DNA from: Alphaproteobacteria bacterium
GTDB lineage: Bacteria; Pseudomonadota; Alphaproteobacteria; Reyranellales; Reyranellaceae
NCBI GenBank assembly: GCA_017307275.1
Contig: JAFKFK010000012.1
Location: 62,001-126,000, forward strand
Length of the DNA stretch: 64,000 nucleotides
Reading direction: 5' to 3'
Shown here: positions 10,150 to 19,285 of the stretch, in pieces
Numbering within the stretch: the first letter of the stretch is position 1
Layout: every line of letters begins with the position of its first letter
Notes under the pieces: generated by a model
Seen by the model: only the letters and a program-made list of their open reading frames with translations
What the model was told of the DNA's origin: nothing
Databases searched by the model: none
Translations under genes and position numbers: made by a program

Positions 10150-11780
10150 GCGACGCCCCCCTCCTCGCGGTCCGCGACCTCGCCGTCACCTTCGGCGCCG
10201 ATGAACAGGCCGTGCAGGCCGTCCGCGGCGTCAGCTTCGACATCAACCGCGGCGAGACCCTGGCGCTGGTCGGCGAATCCGGTTCGGGCAAATCGGTAAC
10301 GGCGCTGTCGGTGTTGCAGCTTCTGCCCTACCCGTCGGCCAGCCACCCCACCGGCAGCATCCGCTTTCAGGGCCAGGAACTGGTCGGCGCCTCGACCCGC
10401 GAGCTCCTGCAGGTGCGCGGCAATCGCATCTCCATGATTTTCCAGGAGCCGATGACCTCGCTCAACCCGCTGCATACAATCGAGCGGCAGGTGAACGAGG
10501 TCCTGATCCTGCACAAGGGCCTGTCGCGCGAAGCCGCCCGCAAGCGCACCCTGGAGCTGCTCGACCAGGTCGGCATTCCCGAAGCCGCCAAGCGCCTCGA
10601 CGCCTATCCCCATCAGCTCTCCGGTGGCCAGCGCCAGCGCGTGATGATCGCCATGGCGCTCGCCAACGAGCCCGACCTGCTGATTGCCGACGAGCCGACG
10701 ACGGCGCTCGACGTCACCATCCAGGCGCAGATCCTGAAGCTCCTGAAGAGCCTGCAGGCGCGTTACGGCATGGCGCTGCTCTTCATCACCCACGACCTCG
10801 GCATCGTGCGCAAGATGGCCGACCGGGTCTGCGTCATGACCAAGGGCCGGATCGTCGAGCATGGACCGGTCGCCGAGGTCTTCGATCATCCGCAGCACAG
10901 CTATACGCAGCATTTACTGTCGGCCGAACCGAAGGGCCGGCCGGCCGACGTCGATCCTGCAGCCCCGGAAATCCTGCGCCTCGACGATCTCAAAGTGCAC
11001 TTCCCGATCAAGCGCGGCGTGCTGCGTCGTACGGTCGGCCATGTGAAGGCCGTCGACGGCGTGAGCATCGCGCTGCGCGAAGGACACACGATCGGCCTGG
11101 TCGGCGAATCGGGATCGGGCAAGACGACGCTTGGCCTCGCCCTGCTGCGGCTCGAACGCAGCGAGGGCGGCATCCGCTTCGACGGGCAGGATCTGCAGGC
11201 GCTCAGCCAGCGCGATCTCCGGCCGTTGCGCCGACAGATGCAGATCGTGTTTCAGGATCCCTTCAGTTCGCTCTCGCCGCGCATGTCGGTCGGCGAAATC
11301 ATCGGCGAGGGCCTGGAGGTCCACCGCATCGGTACGCGAGAGGAGCGCCAGGAAATGATCGTGCGCGCTCTCGGCGAGGTCGGGCTCGACGCCGCGGCGC
11401 GCGATCGCTATCCGCACGAGTTCTCCGGCGGCCAGCGTCAGCGCATCGCCATCGCCCGCGCGTTGGTCCTGAAGCCACGCCTGATCGTGCTCGACGAGCC
11501 AACGTCGGCCCTCGACATGAGCGTCCAGGCGCAGATCGTCGACCTGCTGCGCGACCTGCAGGCCCGCTACAAGCTCGCCTACCTGTTCATCAGCCACGAC
11601 CTCAAGGTCGTGCGGGCGCTGGCCGACGAAGTCGTCGTACTGCGCCATGGCAAGGTCGTCGAACGCGGCTCGGCCACCCAAGTCTTCCAGGCGCCGCAGA
11701 CGCCCTATACCCAGGCGTTGATTGCCGCCGCTTTCAATCTGGAAGCCATTGGCGCCGACAATCGCACCGTCGCTACCTGA
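10146..11780 (+). CDS. yejF: YejF, duplicated ABC ATPase of the peptide importer
   Basis: A 544-residue protein carrying two ATPase domains. The first has Walker A GESGSGKS and signature [12 protein letters not shown]. The second has Walker [10 protein letters not shown] and signature [12 protein letters not shown], with Walker B ending in DEPT(S/T)ALD in both. The GTG start at 10146 overlaps the yejE stop by four bases; an open frame extends much further upstream but that is the shadow of yejE. Fused ATPases are normal for YejF, which energises YejB/YejE. It ends the yej operon; the next gene has its own ribosome site after a 111-bp gap. Confidence 0.95.
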   Translation: MSDAPLLAVRDLAVTFGADEQAVQAVRGVSFDINRGETLALVGESGSGKSVTALSVLQLLPYPSASHPTGSIRFQGQELVGASTRELLQVRGNRISMIFQEPMTSLNPLHTIERQVNEVLILHKGLSREAARKRTLELLDQVGIPEAAKRLDAYPHQLSGGQRQRVMIAMALANEPDLLIADEPTTALDVTIQAQILKLLKSLQARYGMALLFITHDLGIVRKMADRVCVMTKGRIVEHGPVAEVFDHPQHSYTQHLLSAEPKGRPADVDPAAPEILRLDDLKVHFPIKRGVLRRTVGHVKAVDGVSIALREGHTIGLVGESGSGKTTLGLALLRLERSEGGIRFDGQDLQALSQRDLRPLRRQMQIVFQDPFSSLSPRMSVGEIIGEGLEVHRIGTREERQEMIVRALGEVGLDAAARDRYPHEFSGGQRQRIAIARALVLKPRLIVLDEPTSALDMSVQAQIVDLLRDLQARYKLAYLFISHDLKVVRALADEVVVLRHGKVVERGSATQVFQAPQTPYTQALIAAAFNLEAIGADNRTVAT

Positions 11781-11891
11781 ACGGATCGAATAGAGGCACC
11801 GACAGGCTTGCGGGGTGCCTGCGACGAACCTATGAGAGGGCTGTCGCACGGGCAAAAGCTTTCGCAATCACTGAAAAAAGGGAGAGCCAAG

Positions 11892-12866
11892 ATGACCGGT
11901 TTCCGCCGCGGCCTGTTTGCCGCTGCGCTGGCGCTCACCACAGTGATGGGAGGCGCATCGGGCGCATCCGCACAGACGAGCCTGGTTCTGGGAACGGCGT
12001 CGGTCGGTGGCACCTACTACGTCTATGGCGGCGTCGTCGCACAGATCCTGACCGACAAGGCCAGGCTGCAGATCATTCCGCAGCAGACGCAGGGACCGAA
12101 CCAGAACGTCATCATGATCGACGATGGCAAGATCGGCCTCGGCATGACGACGATGGGTGTCGCCTTGCAGGCGATGCAGGGATCGGCGACCTGGACCAAG
12201 GGCAAGAAGTACGAAGGCATCCGCGCCCTCTTCCCGATGTACGACACGCCGATGCAATGTGTGTCGCTCGCCAAGTCGGGCATCACGAGCTTCAAGCAGC
12301 TCGAAGGCAAGACTGTCGGCGTCGGCCCCAAGGCCGGCACTGCCGGCACCTACTTCCCGATGATCTTCGATGCGCTGGCGATGAAGGTCTCCGTGCGCAA
12401 CGGCCAAAGCGTAGACATGGGCAACCAGCTCAAGGACGGGCTGCTCGATGCCTTCTGCTTCGGCGCCGGCGCGCCGATTCCCGCCTTCTCCGAGCTCGAT
12501 GCCGAGCAGAAGGTCGTCTTCTACACCTGGACGCCCGACGAGATCGCCCGCATCCGCAAGTCGATGATGGAATTCACCGACTCGACGATTCCCAAAGGGA
12601 CCTACAAGCAGCAGACCACGGACCAGAAGACGGTCGGCCTCTACAATTTCGCGATCACCAGCAAGGACATGTCCGACGACATGGCCTATCTGATCACCAA
12701 GACCGTGCTGGAGAACAACGCGGCGATGTTGCGGGCCCACGCCGCCGCCAAGGACACAATCGCCGCCAACGCCACGCGCAACACTTTCCTGCCTTTCCAT
12801 CCGGGCGCCGTGCGCTATTACAAGGAGAAGGGGATCAAGCTCGATCCCGCGACCATCCCGAAATAG
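11892..12866 (+). CDS. TAXI-family TRAP transporter solute-binding protein
   Basis: A 324-residue secreted binding protein. The signal peptide is MTGFRRGLFAAALALTTVMG to about GASAQ. The mature start SLVLGTASVGGTYYVYGGVVAQIL and the later LEGKTVGVGPKAGTAGTYFP block are hallmarks of TAXI (TRAP-associated extracytoplasmic immunogenic) proteins, which bind glutamate, 2-oxo acids or similar. The ATG at 11892 is preceded by GGGAG at good spacing. The TRAP membrane subunits are not in this window, so it must work with a distant permease. A hydroxyacid dehydrogenase starts 25 bp downstream on the same strand, suggesting the ligand is a 2-oxo or 2-hydroxy acid. That is inference. Confidence 0.9.
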   Translation: MTGFRRGLFAAALALTTVMGGASGASAQTSLVLGTASVGGTYYVYGGVVAQILTDKARLQIIPQQTQGPNQNVIMIDDGKIGLGMTTMGVALQAMQGSATWTKGKKYEGIRALFPMYDTPMQCVSLAKSGITSFKQLEGKTVGVGPKAGTAGTYFPMIFDALAMKVSVRNGQSVDMGNQLKDGLLDAFCFGAGAPIPAFSELDAEQKVVFYTWTPDEIARIRKSMMEFTDSTIPKGTYKQQTTDQKTVGLYNFAITSKDMSDDMAYLITKTVLENNAAMLRAHAAAKDTIAANATRNTFLPFHPGAVRYYKEKGIKLDPATIPK

Positions 12867-12891
12867 AACCATCCCACGCAGAGAGGATTTC

Positions 12892-13827
12892 ATGGCCGGC
12901 GCTATCGCCTACATCAGCCGCGATACCGACGGCGTTCACTGGAAGAAGGTGCTCGAGGCAGGGCTCGGGCCCGTCGACTTCCGCACCCTCGACAGCCTCG
13001 GCAACAAGGAAGACATCGAGGTCGCGCTAGCCTGGAAGCCGCCGGCCGGACTGATCGCATCCTTTCCCAACGTCAAACTGATCGTGTCGCTCGGCATGGG
13101 CGTCGACCACCTGCTGGCCGACGACCGGCTGCCCGCCGGTGTGCCAATCGTGCGCATCATGGACGACGGGCTGGTTGGCCAGATGAGCGAGTACGCCATC
13201 TACTGGGCGCTGCGGCACCACCGCGAGATCGACACGTACGCCGCCAGCCAGCGCGCCCGGCAATGGAAGCCCGAGGACTTCGTCGACACCATCGACCGCC
13301 GCATCGGTGTCATGGGCCTGGGGTCGATCGGCCAGGACACGGCCGGCAAGTTCGCCGCCCTCGGCTTTCCCACTGCAGGCTGGAGCCGCACGGCCAAGAA
13401 CCTGCCCGGGATCGAGACCTTTCATGGCGCCGACGGACTCCAGCGCTTCCTCGCACGCACCGACATCCTGATCGACGTCCTGCCGCTGACGCGCGACACG
13501 CATGGTCTGCTCGACGCCAAGGCGTTCGCCGCTCTGCCCAAGGGGGCCTATTTCATCAACATGGCACGCGGCGGCCATGTCGTGGACGACGCGCTGCTGG
13601 CGGCGCTCGAGTCGGGCCAGATCAGCGGCGCGGCCCTCGACGTCTTCAACGTCGAGCCGCTGCCGCAGGACCATCCCTACTGGACACACCCCAAAGTGCA
13701 CGTGACGCCGCACATCGCCGGCGCCACCAATCCACGCACCGCCTCGCCGGGCGTGATCGAGAACATCAAGCGGATGCGCGCCGGCCAGGCGCTCATCCAC
13801 ACCGTCGATCCCAAGACCGGCTACTGA
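12892..13827 (+). CDS. D-2-hydroxyacid dehydrogenase, GhrA-like (glyoxylate/hydroxypyruvate reductase)
   Basis: A 311-residue NAD(P)-dependent D-2-hydroxyacid dehydrogenase. The nucleotide-binding motif is VMGLGSIGQDTAGKFAALGF. Catalytic Arg and His are expected in INMARGGHVVDD and TPHIAGATNP. The short length, the start AIAYISRDTDGVHW and the DILIDVLPLTRDTHGLLD stretch are GhrA-like, an enzyme that reduces glyoxylate and hydroxypyruvate. A GAGAGGA ribosome site precedes the ATG. It is probably co-transcribed with the TAXI protein. The exact substrate is not known. Confidence 0.88.
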   Translation: MAGAIAYISRDTDGVHWKKVLEAGLGPVDFRTLDSLGNKEDIEVALAWKPPAGLIASFPNVKLIVSLGMGVDHLLADDRLPAGVPIVRIMDDGLVGQMSEYAIYWALRHHREIDTYAASQRARQWKPEDFVDTIDRRIGVMGLGSIGQDTAGKFAALGFPTAGWSRTAKNLPGIETFHGADGLQRFLARTDILIDVLPLTRDTHGLLDAKAFAALPKGAYFINMARGGHVVDDALLAALESGQISGAALDVFNVEPLPQDHPYWTHPKVHVTPHIAGATNPRTASPGVIENIKRMRAGQALIHTVDPKTGY

Positions 13828-13831
13828 TCGG

Positions 13832-15226
13832 CTAGCCGAACTTCTTTTCGATCATGGCGAAGATCGCGCGGGCGGCCTGGGCTTCGCCGCCTTCGGGGCG
13901 GCCCGGGCGGCTGGTGTTGTTCCAGGCCATCATGTCGAAATGCGCCCACGGCACATCGTCGGGTACGAACTCCTTGAGATAGAGCGCGGCCGTAATGGCG
14001 CCGCCGAAGCCACCGGCCGACACGTTGTTGATGTCGGCCACCTTGCTGTCGAGCAGGCGGCGGTAGCCCGCGAACAAGGGCATCCGCCACATCGGATCGG
14101 TCACGGCGTCACCCTGCTCGATCAGATCGGCCGCCAACGCATCGTCGTTGCAGAAGAGCGCCGGCAGATCGGTGCCCAGCGCCACGCGCGCCGCACCGGT
14201 CAGGGTGGCGCAGTCGATCATCATCGCAGGCTTCTCCGAAGCGCCCTCGTACAAGGCATCGCACAGGATCAGGCGGCCTTCGGCATCGGTGTTGCCGATC
14301 TCGACGGTGATGCCCTTGCGCGTCGGCACGACGTCCATCGGCCGGAAGGCATTGCCCGACACCGAATTCTCGACCGCCGGGATCAGGAGCCGCAGCCGCA
14401 CCCGCAGCTTGGCCGCCATTACCATGGAAGCGACAGCAAGCATCGTTGCCGCACCGCCCATGTCTTTCTTCATCATGAGCATGCCGGTCGAAGGCTTGAG
14501 ATCGAGACCACCCGTATCGAAGCAGACGCCCTTGCCGACCAAGGTGACCTTGGGATCGCGCTCGCGCCCCCACACGAGGTCGATGAGGCGCGGCGCACGC
14601 GCCGAAGCGCGTCCCACCGCATGGACCATGGGAAAGTTCTGCTTCAGGAGAGCATCGCCGGTAATCACCTTCACCTTGGCCTTGTTCTTCTTGCCCACCT
14701 CCTGAACCGCGGCGGCCAGTTCGGCCGGTCCCATGTCGGACGACGGCGTGGTGATGAGATCGCGGGCCAGCGAAATGGCCTCGACCATCGCGGTCACGCG
14801 CGCCTTGTCGACGCCCTCGGGCCATAGGATGCGTGGCCCCGCCTTGCCCTTCTTGCTGCGGTAACGTTCGAACCGCCAGGCACCGAGCCCGACAGCAACG
14901 GCGGCGTCGGTTGGCGAGACCGGCGCCATATCGGCGGCGAACTTGCCGGCGAACTTCCAGGTGCCAGGCGGCAGCTTGGTCGCCAATGCACCGAAGTCCC
15001 AAAGAGTTGGCGTGGCGGAAAGCACAAGGACTGCACCTGCCGCCTTGCCATCACCCCCCGGCAGCACCACGAGGTCACCCGGCGCTCCAGTAATGCCGAG
15101 CGATTCGATCCAGCCGCGTCGCGCAACACTTTGCTCTTTCAGCCATCCTCGCCACTTGGATTGGCCTACAAACTGCAGGGGCAAGGAAGAAGAAGAACGG
15201 TCGACGAACGGCAACGACATAGCCAT
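13832..15226 (-). CDS. Leucyl aminopeptidase family (M17) metallopeptidase
   Basis: A 464-residue M17 peptidase that removes N-terminal residues from peptides in the cytoplasm using two metal ions. The metal/catalytic blocks GKGVCFDTGGLDLKPS, MKKDMGGAA and the diagnostic NTDAEGRLILCDAL are intact. The N-terminal domain is divergent and short, as in the PepB/LapA-like alphaproteobacterial branch. The start is taken as the ATG at 15226, with AGGA about 10 nt upstream. An upstream ATG at 15247 is less likely. It converges with the hydroxyacid dehydrogenase gene, 4 bp apart. Confidence 0.92.
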   Translation of the reverse strand: MAMSLPFVDRSSSSLPLQFVGQSKWRGWLKEQSVARRGWIESLGITGAPGDLVVLPGGDGKAAGAVLVLSATPTLWDFGALATKLPPGTWKFAGKFAADMAPVSPTDAAVAVGLGAWRFERYRSKKGKAGPRILWPEGVDKARVTAMVEAISLARDLITTPSSDMGPAELAAAVQEVGKKNKAKVKVITGDALLKQNFPMVHAVGRASARAPRLIDLVWGRERDPKVTLVGKGVCFDTGGLDLKPSTGMLMMKKDMGGAATMLAVASMVMAAKLRVRLRLLIPAVENSVSGNAFRPMDVVPTRKGITVEIGNTDAEGRLILCDALYEGASEKPAMMIDCATLTGAARVALGTDLPALFCNDDALAADLIEQGDAVTDPMWRMPLFAGYRRLLDSKVADINNVSAGGFGGAITAALYLKEFVPDDVPWAHFDMMAWNNTSRPGRPEGGEAQAARAIFAMIEKKFG

Positions 15227-15304
15227 GCTCACAATCCTGTAGTGCAACGGTTAAGATTGCCGGCGAAACTCTCGCGCTGGCAAGCGAAGTGACATGGAGG
15301 GCGT

Positions 15305-15973
15305 ATGGCCGACTTCACCCTCGTGATCGGCAACAAGAACTATTCGTCATGGTCGCTGCGCGGCTGGCTGATGGCCAAGACCGCCGGCATCGAGTTCGAC
15401 GAGATCGTCGTGCCGCTCGACCGGCCGGAAACGCTGGCGACCATTCGCAAGCACTCGCCTTCAGGGCGCGTGCCGGTATTGCTTCATCGTGGGCTGGCGG
15501 TCTGGGAATCGCTGGCGATTGCCGAATATCTCAACGACCTCAAGCCCGAAGCCGGCCTCTGGCCGCCCTCGGCGGCGGCACGCGCGCATGCCCGCGCCGT
15601 CTCCTGCGAGATGCATGCAGGATTCATGGATCTGCGCAACAACATGCCGATGAACATCCGCGCGTCGTTCCCCGGCAAGGGCATGACGCCCGGCGTCCGC
15701 GCCGACATCGAGCGCATCACCGGCCTGTGGCGCGATTGCCGCAAGCGCTTCGCCGGTGCCTTCCCGAAGGACGACGGCTTCCTGTTCGGCACCTTCGGCG
15801 CCGCCGATGCGATGTTTGCGCCGGTCGTGACGCGCTTCAAAACCTATAGCGTGACGCTCGACTCCGACGCCGACGCCTATTGCACGGCTGTCCTTGCCCA
15901 CCCCGCGATGAAGGAATGGGTCGACGCCGCTTCGCACGAGCCTTGGCTGATCGACGCCTACGAACTCAAGTAG
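15305..15973 (+). CDS. Glutathione S-transferase family protein
   Basis: A 222-residue cytosolic GST. The N-terminal thioredoxin-like domain starts FTLVIGNKNYSSWSLRGWLMAKTAG and contains SGRVPVLLHRG (cis-Pro) and VWESLAIAEYL (glutathione gamma-glutamyl contact). The helical C-terminal domain follows. The NKNYSSWSLR motif marks a bacterial subgroup often annotated simply as GST; the catalytic residue is probably a Ser in that stretch. GGAGGG precedes the ATG. It is divergent from the M17 peptidase. Substrate unknown. Confidence 0.9.
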   Translation: MADFTLVIGNKNYSSWSLRGWLMAKTAGIEFDEIVVPLDRPETLATIRKHSPSGRVPVLLHRGLAVWESLAIAEYLNDLKPEAGLWPPSAAARAHARAVSCEMHAGFMDLRNNMPMNIRASFPGKGMTPGVRADIERITGLWRDCRKRFAGAFPKDDGFLFGTFGAADAMFAPVVTRFKTYSVTLDSDADAYCTAVLAHPAMKEWVDAASHEPWLIDAYELK

Positions 15974-15994
15974 GCGGCAGCGCGGCCGGGAACG

Positions 15995-16174
15995 TCAGGA
16001 ATTGGGCTTGGGCAGCGCGGTCGGGGCGATCCTCAGGACCTTGTAGCCCACGTCCGCCAGCTTGACGGCTTCCGCCTCGGCTTCCGCGAGGGTCGAATAG
16101 CCAATGCCGATTTCGTTGTTGGTGCGGGGATCGATCATCCACACCATGTGCTTGCCGTAGGTCTCATTTGCCAT
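15995..16174 (-). CDS. Small hypothetical protein, 59 aa
   Basis: An open frame of 60 codons running from ATG at 16174 to TGA at 15995. It encodes MANETYGKHMVWMIDPRTNN followed by EIGIGYSTLAEAEAEAVKLA and DVGYKVLRIAPTALPKPNS. The sequence reads as a compact alpha/beta protein with no signal peptide or membrane segment. Codon use matches neighbouring genes (G/C at third positions). The Ala/Glu helix followed by GYKVLRI looks like a folded domain rather than noise. It converges with the GST gene. No family was recognised. Confidence 0.6.
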   Translation of the reverse strand: MANETYGKHMVWMIDPRTNNEIGIGYSTLAEAEAEAVKLADVGYKVLRIAPTALPKPNS

Positions 16175-16220
16175 GGCGCTCTATATAGAGAGTCGCGCCG
16201 CGAATGCGATCTTTATCGGC

Positions 16221-16553
16221 TCATTCCAACGCCGCTGCGGCATCGAGGGCCTCAATCGCCGGCGCTGACCGTGCATATTTCCGGCGCAGCGCCTGTCCAT
16301 CGGCCTTGAGCGTCGTGCATTTGAGCTCGCTCAGGGCCCTATTAATCTCGGCGCGACGGGCGGCGCTATACGGCTCTTCCCCGGCGAAATGCCAGCAGCC
16401 TTCGGCGCGATCCATGTAGGCCGCGATTTCCGGCGTTGCCGTTTTCCGGGCAGCATTGAACCGCGCCAGAATCGCATCGAGATCCTGCGCCGGCAGAGCC
16501 GCCGGCGCAGATACCGAAAACAAGACCAGTGAGGTGAGAAGGATCGGCCTCAC
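16221..16553 (-). CDS. Hypothetical secreted protein
   Basis: A protein of about 110 residues if it starts at the GTG at 16553. The frame is open further upstream to 16646, but that would overlap the preceding TctC gene by about 75 bp. The N-terminus (RPILLTSLVLFSVSAPAALPAQ) is a convincing Sec signal peptide. The mature part holds two Cys (in GCWHFAGEE and ELKCTTL) that could form one periplasmic disulfide. It lies 19 bp downstream of the TctC-family gene on the same strand. No ribosome site is obvious, so translational coupling is possible. Family not recognised. Confidence 0.6.
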   Translation of the reverse strand: MRPILLTSLVLFSVSAPAALPAQDLDAILARFNAARKTATPEIAAYMDRAEGCWHFAGEEPYSAARRAEINRALSELKCTTLKADGQALRRKYARSAPAIEALDAAAALE

Positions 16554-16572
16554 GAAGGGTTGTAGCCCGCGA

Positions 16573-17559
16573 TCAGCCGTCGACCTTGGCGCCGGACGCC
16601 TTGACGATCGGGGCCCAGACCGCGATTTCGCTGACGATGCGGTCATGCAGCCCTTTCGGCGACATCGGCCAGGGATCGCTGCCGAGCGCCGCGAGCTTCT
16701 CCTTCACCTCGGGGGCCTCGAGAGCCTTGGTTCCCGTGGCGGCGAGCTTATCGATAATCGGCTGGGGCACGCCGGCCGGGCCGCCAAAGCCCATCCAAAC
16801 CTCGACGACGTAGTTCGGCACGAATTCGATGATGGCTGGAATGTTGGGGGCGGCCTTGCTGCGCTCGCGGCTGGTGACGCCCAGTGCCTTGAGCTTGCCT
16901 GCCTGCACATGCGGCCAGCAGCTCGGCATGTTGTCGAACATGATGTGGGTCTGACCCGCAATCAGGTCCTGCAACGCACCGGCGCTGCCCTTGTAGGGCA
17001 CGTGCACCATGTCGGTGCCGGTCATCTGCTTGAACATCTCGCCCGCGAGATGGATCGTCGTGCCCGAACCGGACGAGGCCATGTTGTATTTGCCGGGATT
17101 GGCCTTCAGCAGGGCAATCAGCTCCGGCACGGTCTTCACCGGCAGGCTGGGATGCACCACCAGCATGTTGGGCCACATCGACATGCCCGCCATCGGCGAG
17201 AAATCCTTCACCGAATCGTAGGGCAGCTTGGCGTAGAGCGCCGGCGCCATGGTGAACATGGATACCGTGACAAGACCAATCGTGTAGCCATCGGGCGCGG
17301 CCTTGGCGATGCCGTCGGTGCCGATCGTGCCGCCGCCACCTGGCTTGTTGTCGATCATGACTTGCTGGCCCAGCAGCTCCGACATCCTGGCGGTGACGAT
17401 GCGCGAGATGTTGTCGGTCGCCCCGCCCGGAGTCCACGGCACGATGAACTTGATCGGCTTATTTGGATAGGCGTCCTGCGCACGCACCAGCGACGGCGCG
17501 AGAAGGGCGGCGCCTGCGCCGGCAAGCAAACGGCGACGATGAACAGACTTGTTGAACAT
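16573..17559 (-). CDS. Bug/TctC-family binding protein
   Basis: A 328-residue periplasmic binding protein. The leader MFNKSVHRRRLLAGAGAALLAPSLVRAQ is followed by YPNKPIKFIVPWTPGGATDNISR, then QQVMIDNKPGGGGTIGTDGIAKAAPDGYT and DLIAGQTHIMFDN, all standard TctC/Bug blocks. GGGAGG lies just before the ATG at 17559; a TTG 12 bp upstream would clash with that site. It is an orphan without TctA/TctB. It is divergent from the GMC oxidoreductase, so its ligand might be related to that pathway, which is only a guess. Confidence 0.92.
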   Translation of the reverse strand: MFNKSVHRRRLLAGAGAALLAPSLVRAQDAYPNKPIKFIVPWTPGGATDNISRIVTARMSELLGQQVMIDNKPGGGGTIGTDGIAKAAPDGYTIGLVTVSMFTMAPALYAKLPYDSVKDFSPMAGMSMWPNMLVVHPSLPVKTVPELIALLKANPGKYNMASSGSGTTIHLAGEMFKQMTGTDMVHVPYKGSAGALQDLIAGQTHIMFDNMPSCWPHVQAGKLKALGVTSRERSKAAPNIPAIIEFVPNYVVEVWMGFGGPAGVPQPIIDKLAATGTKALEAPEVKEKLAALGSDPWPMSPKGLHDRIVSEIAVWAPIVKASGAKVDG

Positions 17560-17683
17560 GTTTCCTCCCAATCCCCGTTACACAGACGCTAACAGCCGCT
17601 CACCAAGGCGTCACGCCAATCGCTTGCGGTCGGCTCGCCACGCGGCTTAGTCTCTGCCGCCGCCGCACGGGAGAGAAAGCGCC

Positions 17684-19285
17684 ATGAACGACAAGGTCGA
17701 CGTCCTGATTATCGGATCCGGAGCGTCGGGAGCCGCGGTGGCGTGGAGCCTCGCCGACACCAAGATGCGCATCCTCTGCCTGGAGCAGGGCGACTGGGTG
17801 AAGCCGACCGACTATCCCAGCAACGGCCGCGACTGGGAGGCGCGCCTGTTCAGCGACTTCGCCATCAATCCCAATCGGCGCGCACGCGAGACCGACTATC
17901 CGATCAACGATGCCAACTCCCAGATCAAGGTGGTGAACTTCAACGGCGTCGGTGGCAGCACCATCATGTACACGGCGCACTATCCGCGCCTGCATCCCAG
18001 CGACTTCAAGGTGAAGACGCTCGACGGCGTCGCCGACGACTGGCCGATCGACTACCAGACCCTGGAACCGTTCTTTGCCGAGAACGACCGCATGACCGGC
18101 GTCTCGGGCCTCGCGGGCGATCCCGCCTATCCCGCCAAGCAGCCACCGATGCCGCCGATCCCCCTCGGCAAATCGGGCCAGCGCTTCGGCAAGGCGATGA
18201 ACAATCTCGGCTGGCACTGGTGGCCGTCGGACACCTCGATCGCCACGGTCGACTATGAGGGTCGCGGCCGCTGCCTCAACCTCGGCCACTGCACGCCAGG
18301 CTGTGCGCAGGGCGCCAAGGCCAGCACCGACATCACCTACTGGCCACTGGCGTTGCGCGCCGGCGTCGAGCTGCGCACTCGTGCCCGCGTGCGCGAGATC
18401 ACCGTCGACAACAACGGCATGGCGACCGGCGTCGTCTATTACGATGCCGACGGCAAGGAGCAGTTCCAGGCAGCCGAGATGGTGATCGTCGCCTGCAACG
18501 GCGTCGGCACGCCGCGGCTGATGCTCAACTCGCAATCAGGCAAGTTCCCCAACGGCATCGCCAATTCGAGCGGGCTGGTCGGCAAGAACCTGATGTTCCA
18601 TCCCTATGCCTTCACCTATGGCTATGTCGACGAGCCGCTGGACGGCAATCACGGACCGCCGCTCTGTCTGTGGAGCCACGAGTTCTACGAAACCGACAAG
18701 GCGCGCGACTTCGTGCGCGGCTACATCTTCCAGTTCGGCCGTGGCATGGGCTCGATCGTCGAGGCGATCAACAGCACCGCTGCGGGCCGCCTGCCCTGGG
18801 GCGAAGACCATCACAAGGTCTATCGCGGCCTGCTCAACCATCGCATCTATCTCGCAGGCATCTGCGAGGACCTGCCGGAAGAGCACAACCGCGTGACGCT
18901 CGATCCCGTACTGAAGGACTCCGACGGCATCCCCGCGCCCAAGATCGATTACACGCTCGGCGATAACAGCCGGAAGATGCTGGAGCATGCCCATTCCCGC
19001 GCCGAGGAAATCCTGAAGGAAGCGGGTGCCCATACAGTCTTCCGGGAACATGTCCCCAACAGCGGCTGGCACCTGCTCGGCACCGCGCGCATGGGCACCG
19101 ACGCCGAGCGCTCCGTGGTGAACGAATGGGGCCGCTGCCACGACGTGAAGAACCTGTTCATCGTCGACGGCAGCATCTGGGTCACCAGCGGCGGCGTGAA
19201 CCCGACCTCGACCATCCAGGCGCTGGCGCTCTACATCGCGGACGCGATCAAGCAGCGCCTCAGCAACGCAACCCTGTTCGAGTGA
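17684..19285 (+). CDS. GMC-family FAD oxidoreductase (gluconate 2-dehydrogenase large-subunit-like)
   Basis: A 533-residue flavoprotein. It begins with the FAD-binding VDVLIIGSGASGAAVAWSLA and has the GMC signature around VNFNGVGGSTIMYTAHYPRLHP. The C-terminal catalytic region is NSGWHLLGTARMG, with FIVDGSIWVTSGGVNPTSTIQALA. Cys clusters (RCLNLGHCTPGCAQGAKAS) match the sugar-acid dehydrogenase subgroup. There is no Tat or Sec leader, so it is predicted cytoplasmic, unlike classical gluconate dehydrogenase. The next gene overlaps by four bases and resembles subunit 3. The donor substrate is probably an alcohol or sugar acid, not determined. Confidence 0.9.
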   Translation: MNDKVDVLIIGSGASGAAVAWSLADTKMRILCLEQGDWVKPTDYPSNGRDWEARLFSDFAINPNRRARETDYPINDANSQIKVVNFNGVGGSTIMYTAHYPRLHPSDFKVKTLDGVADDWPIDYQTLEPFFAENDRMTGVSGLAGDPAYPAKQPPMPPIPLGKSGQRFGKAMNNLGWHWWPSDTSIATVDYEGRGRCLNLGHCTPGCAQGAKASTDITYWPLALRAGVELRTRARVREITVDNNGMATGVVYYDADGKEQFQAAEMVIVACNGVGTPRLMLNSQSGKFPNGIANSSGLVGKNLMFHPYAFTYGYVDEPLDGNHGPPLCLWSHEFYETDKARDFVRGYIFQFGRGMGSIVEAINSTAAGRLPWGEDHHKVYRGLLNHRIYLAGICEDLPEEHNRVTLDPVLKDSDGIPAPKIDYTLGDNSRKMLEHAHSRAEEILKEAGAHTVFREHVPNSGWHLLGTARMGTDAERSVVNEWGRCHDVKNLFIVDGSIWVTSGGVNPTSTIQALALYIADAIKQRLSNATLFE

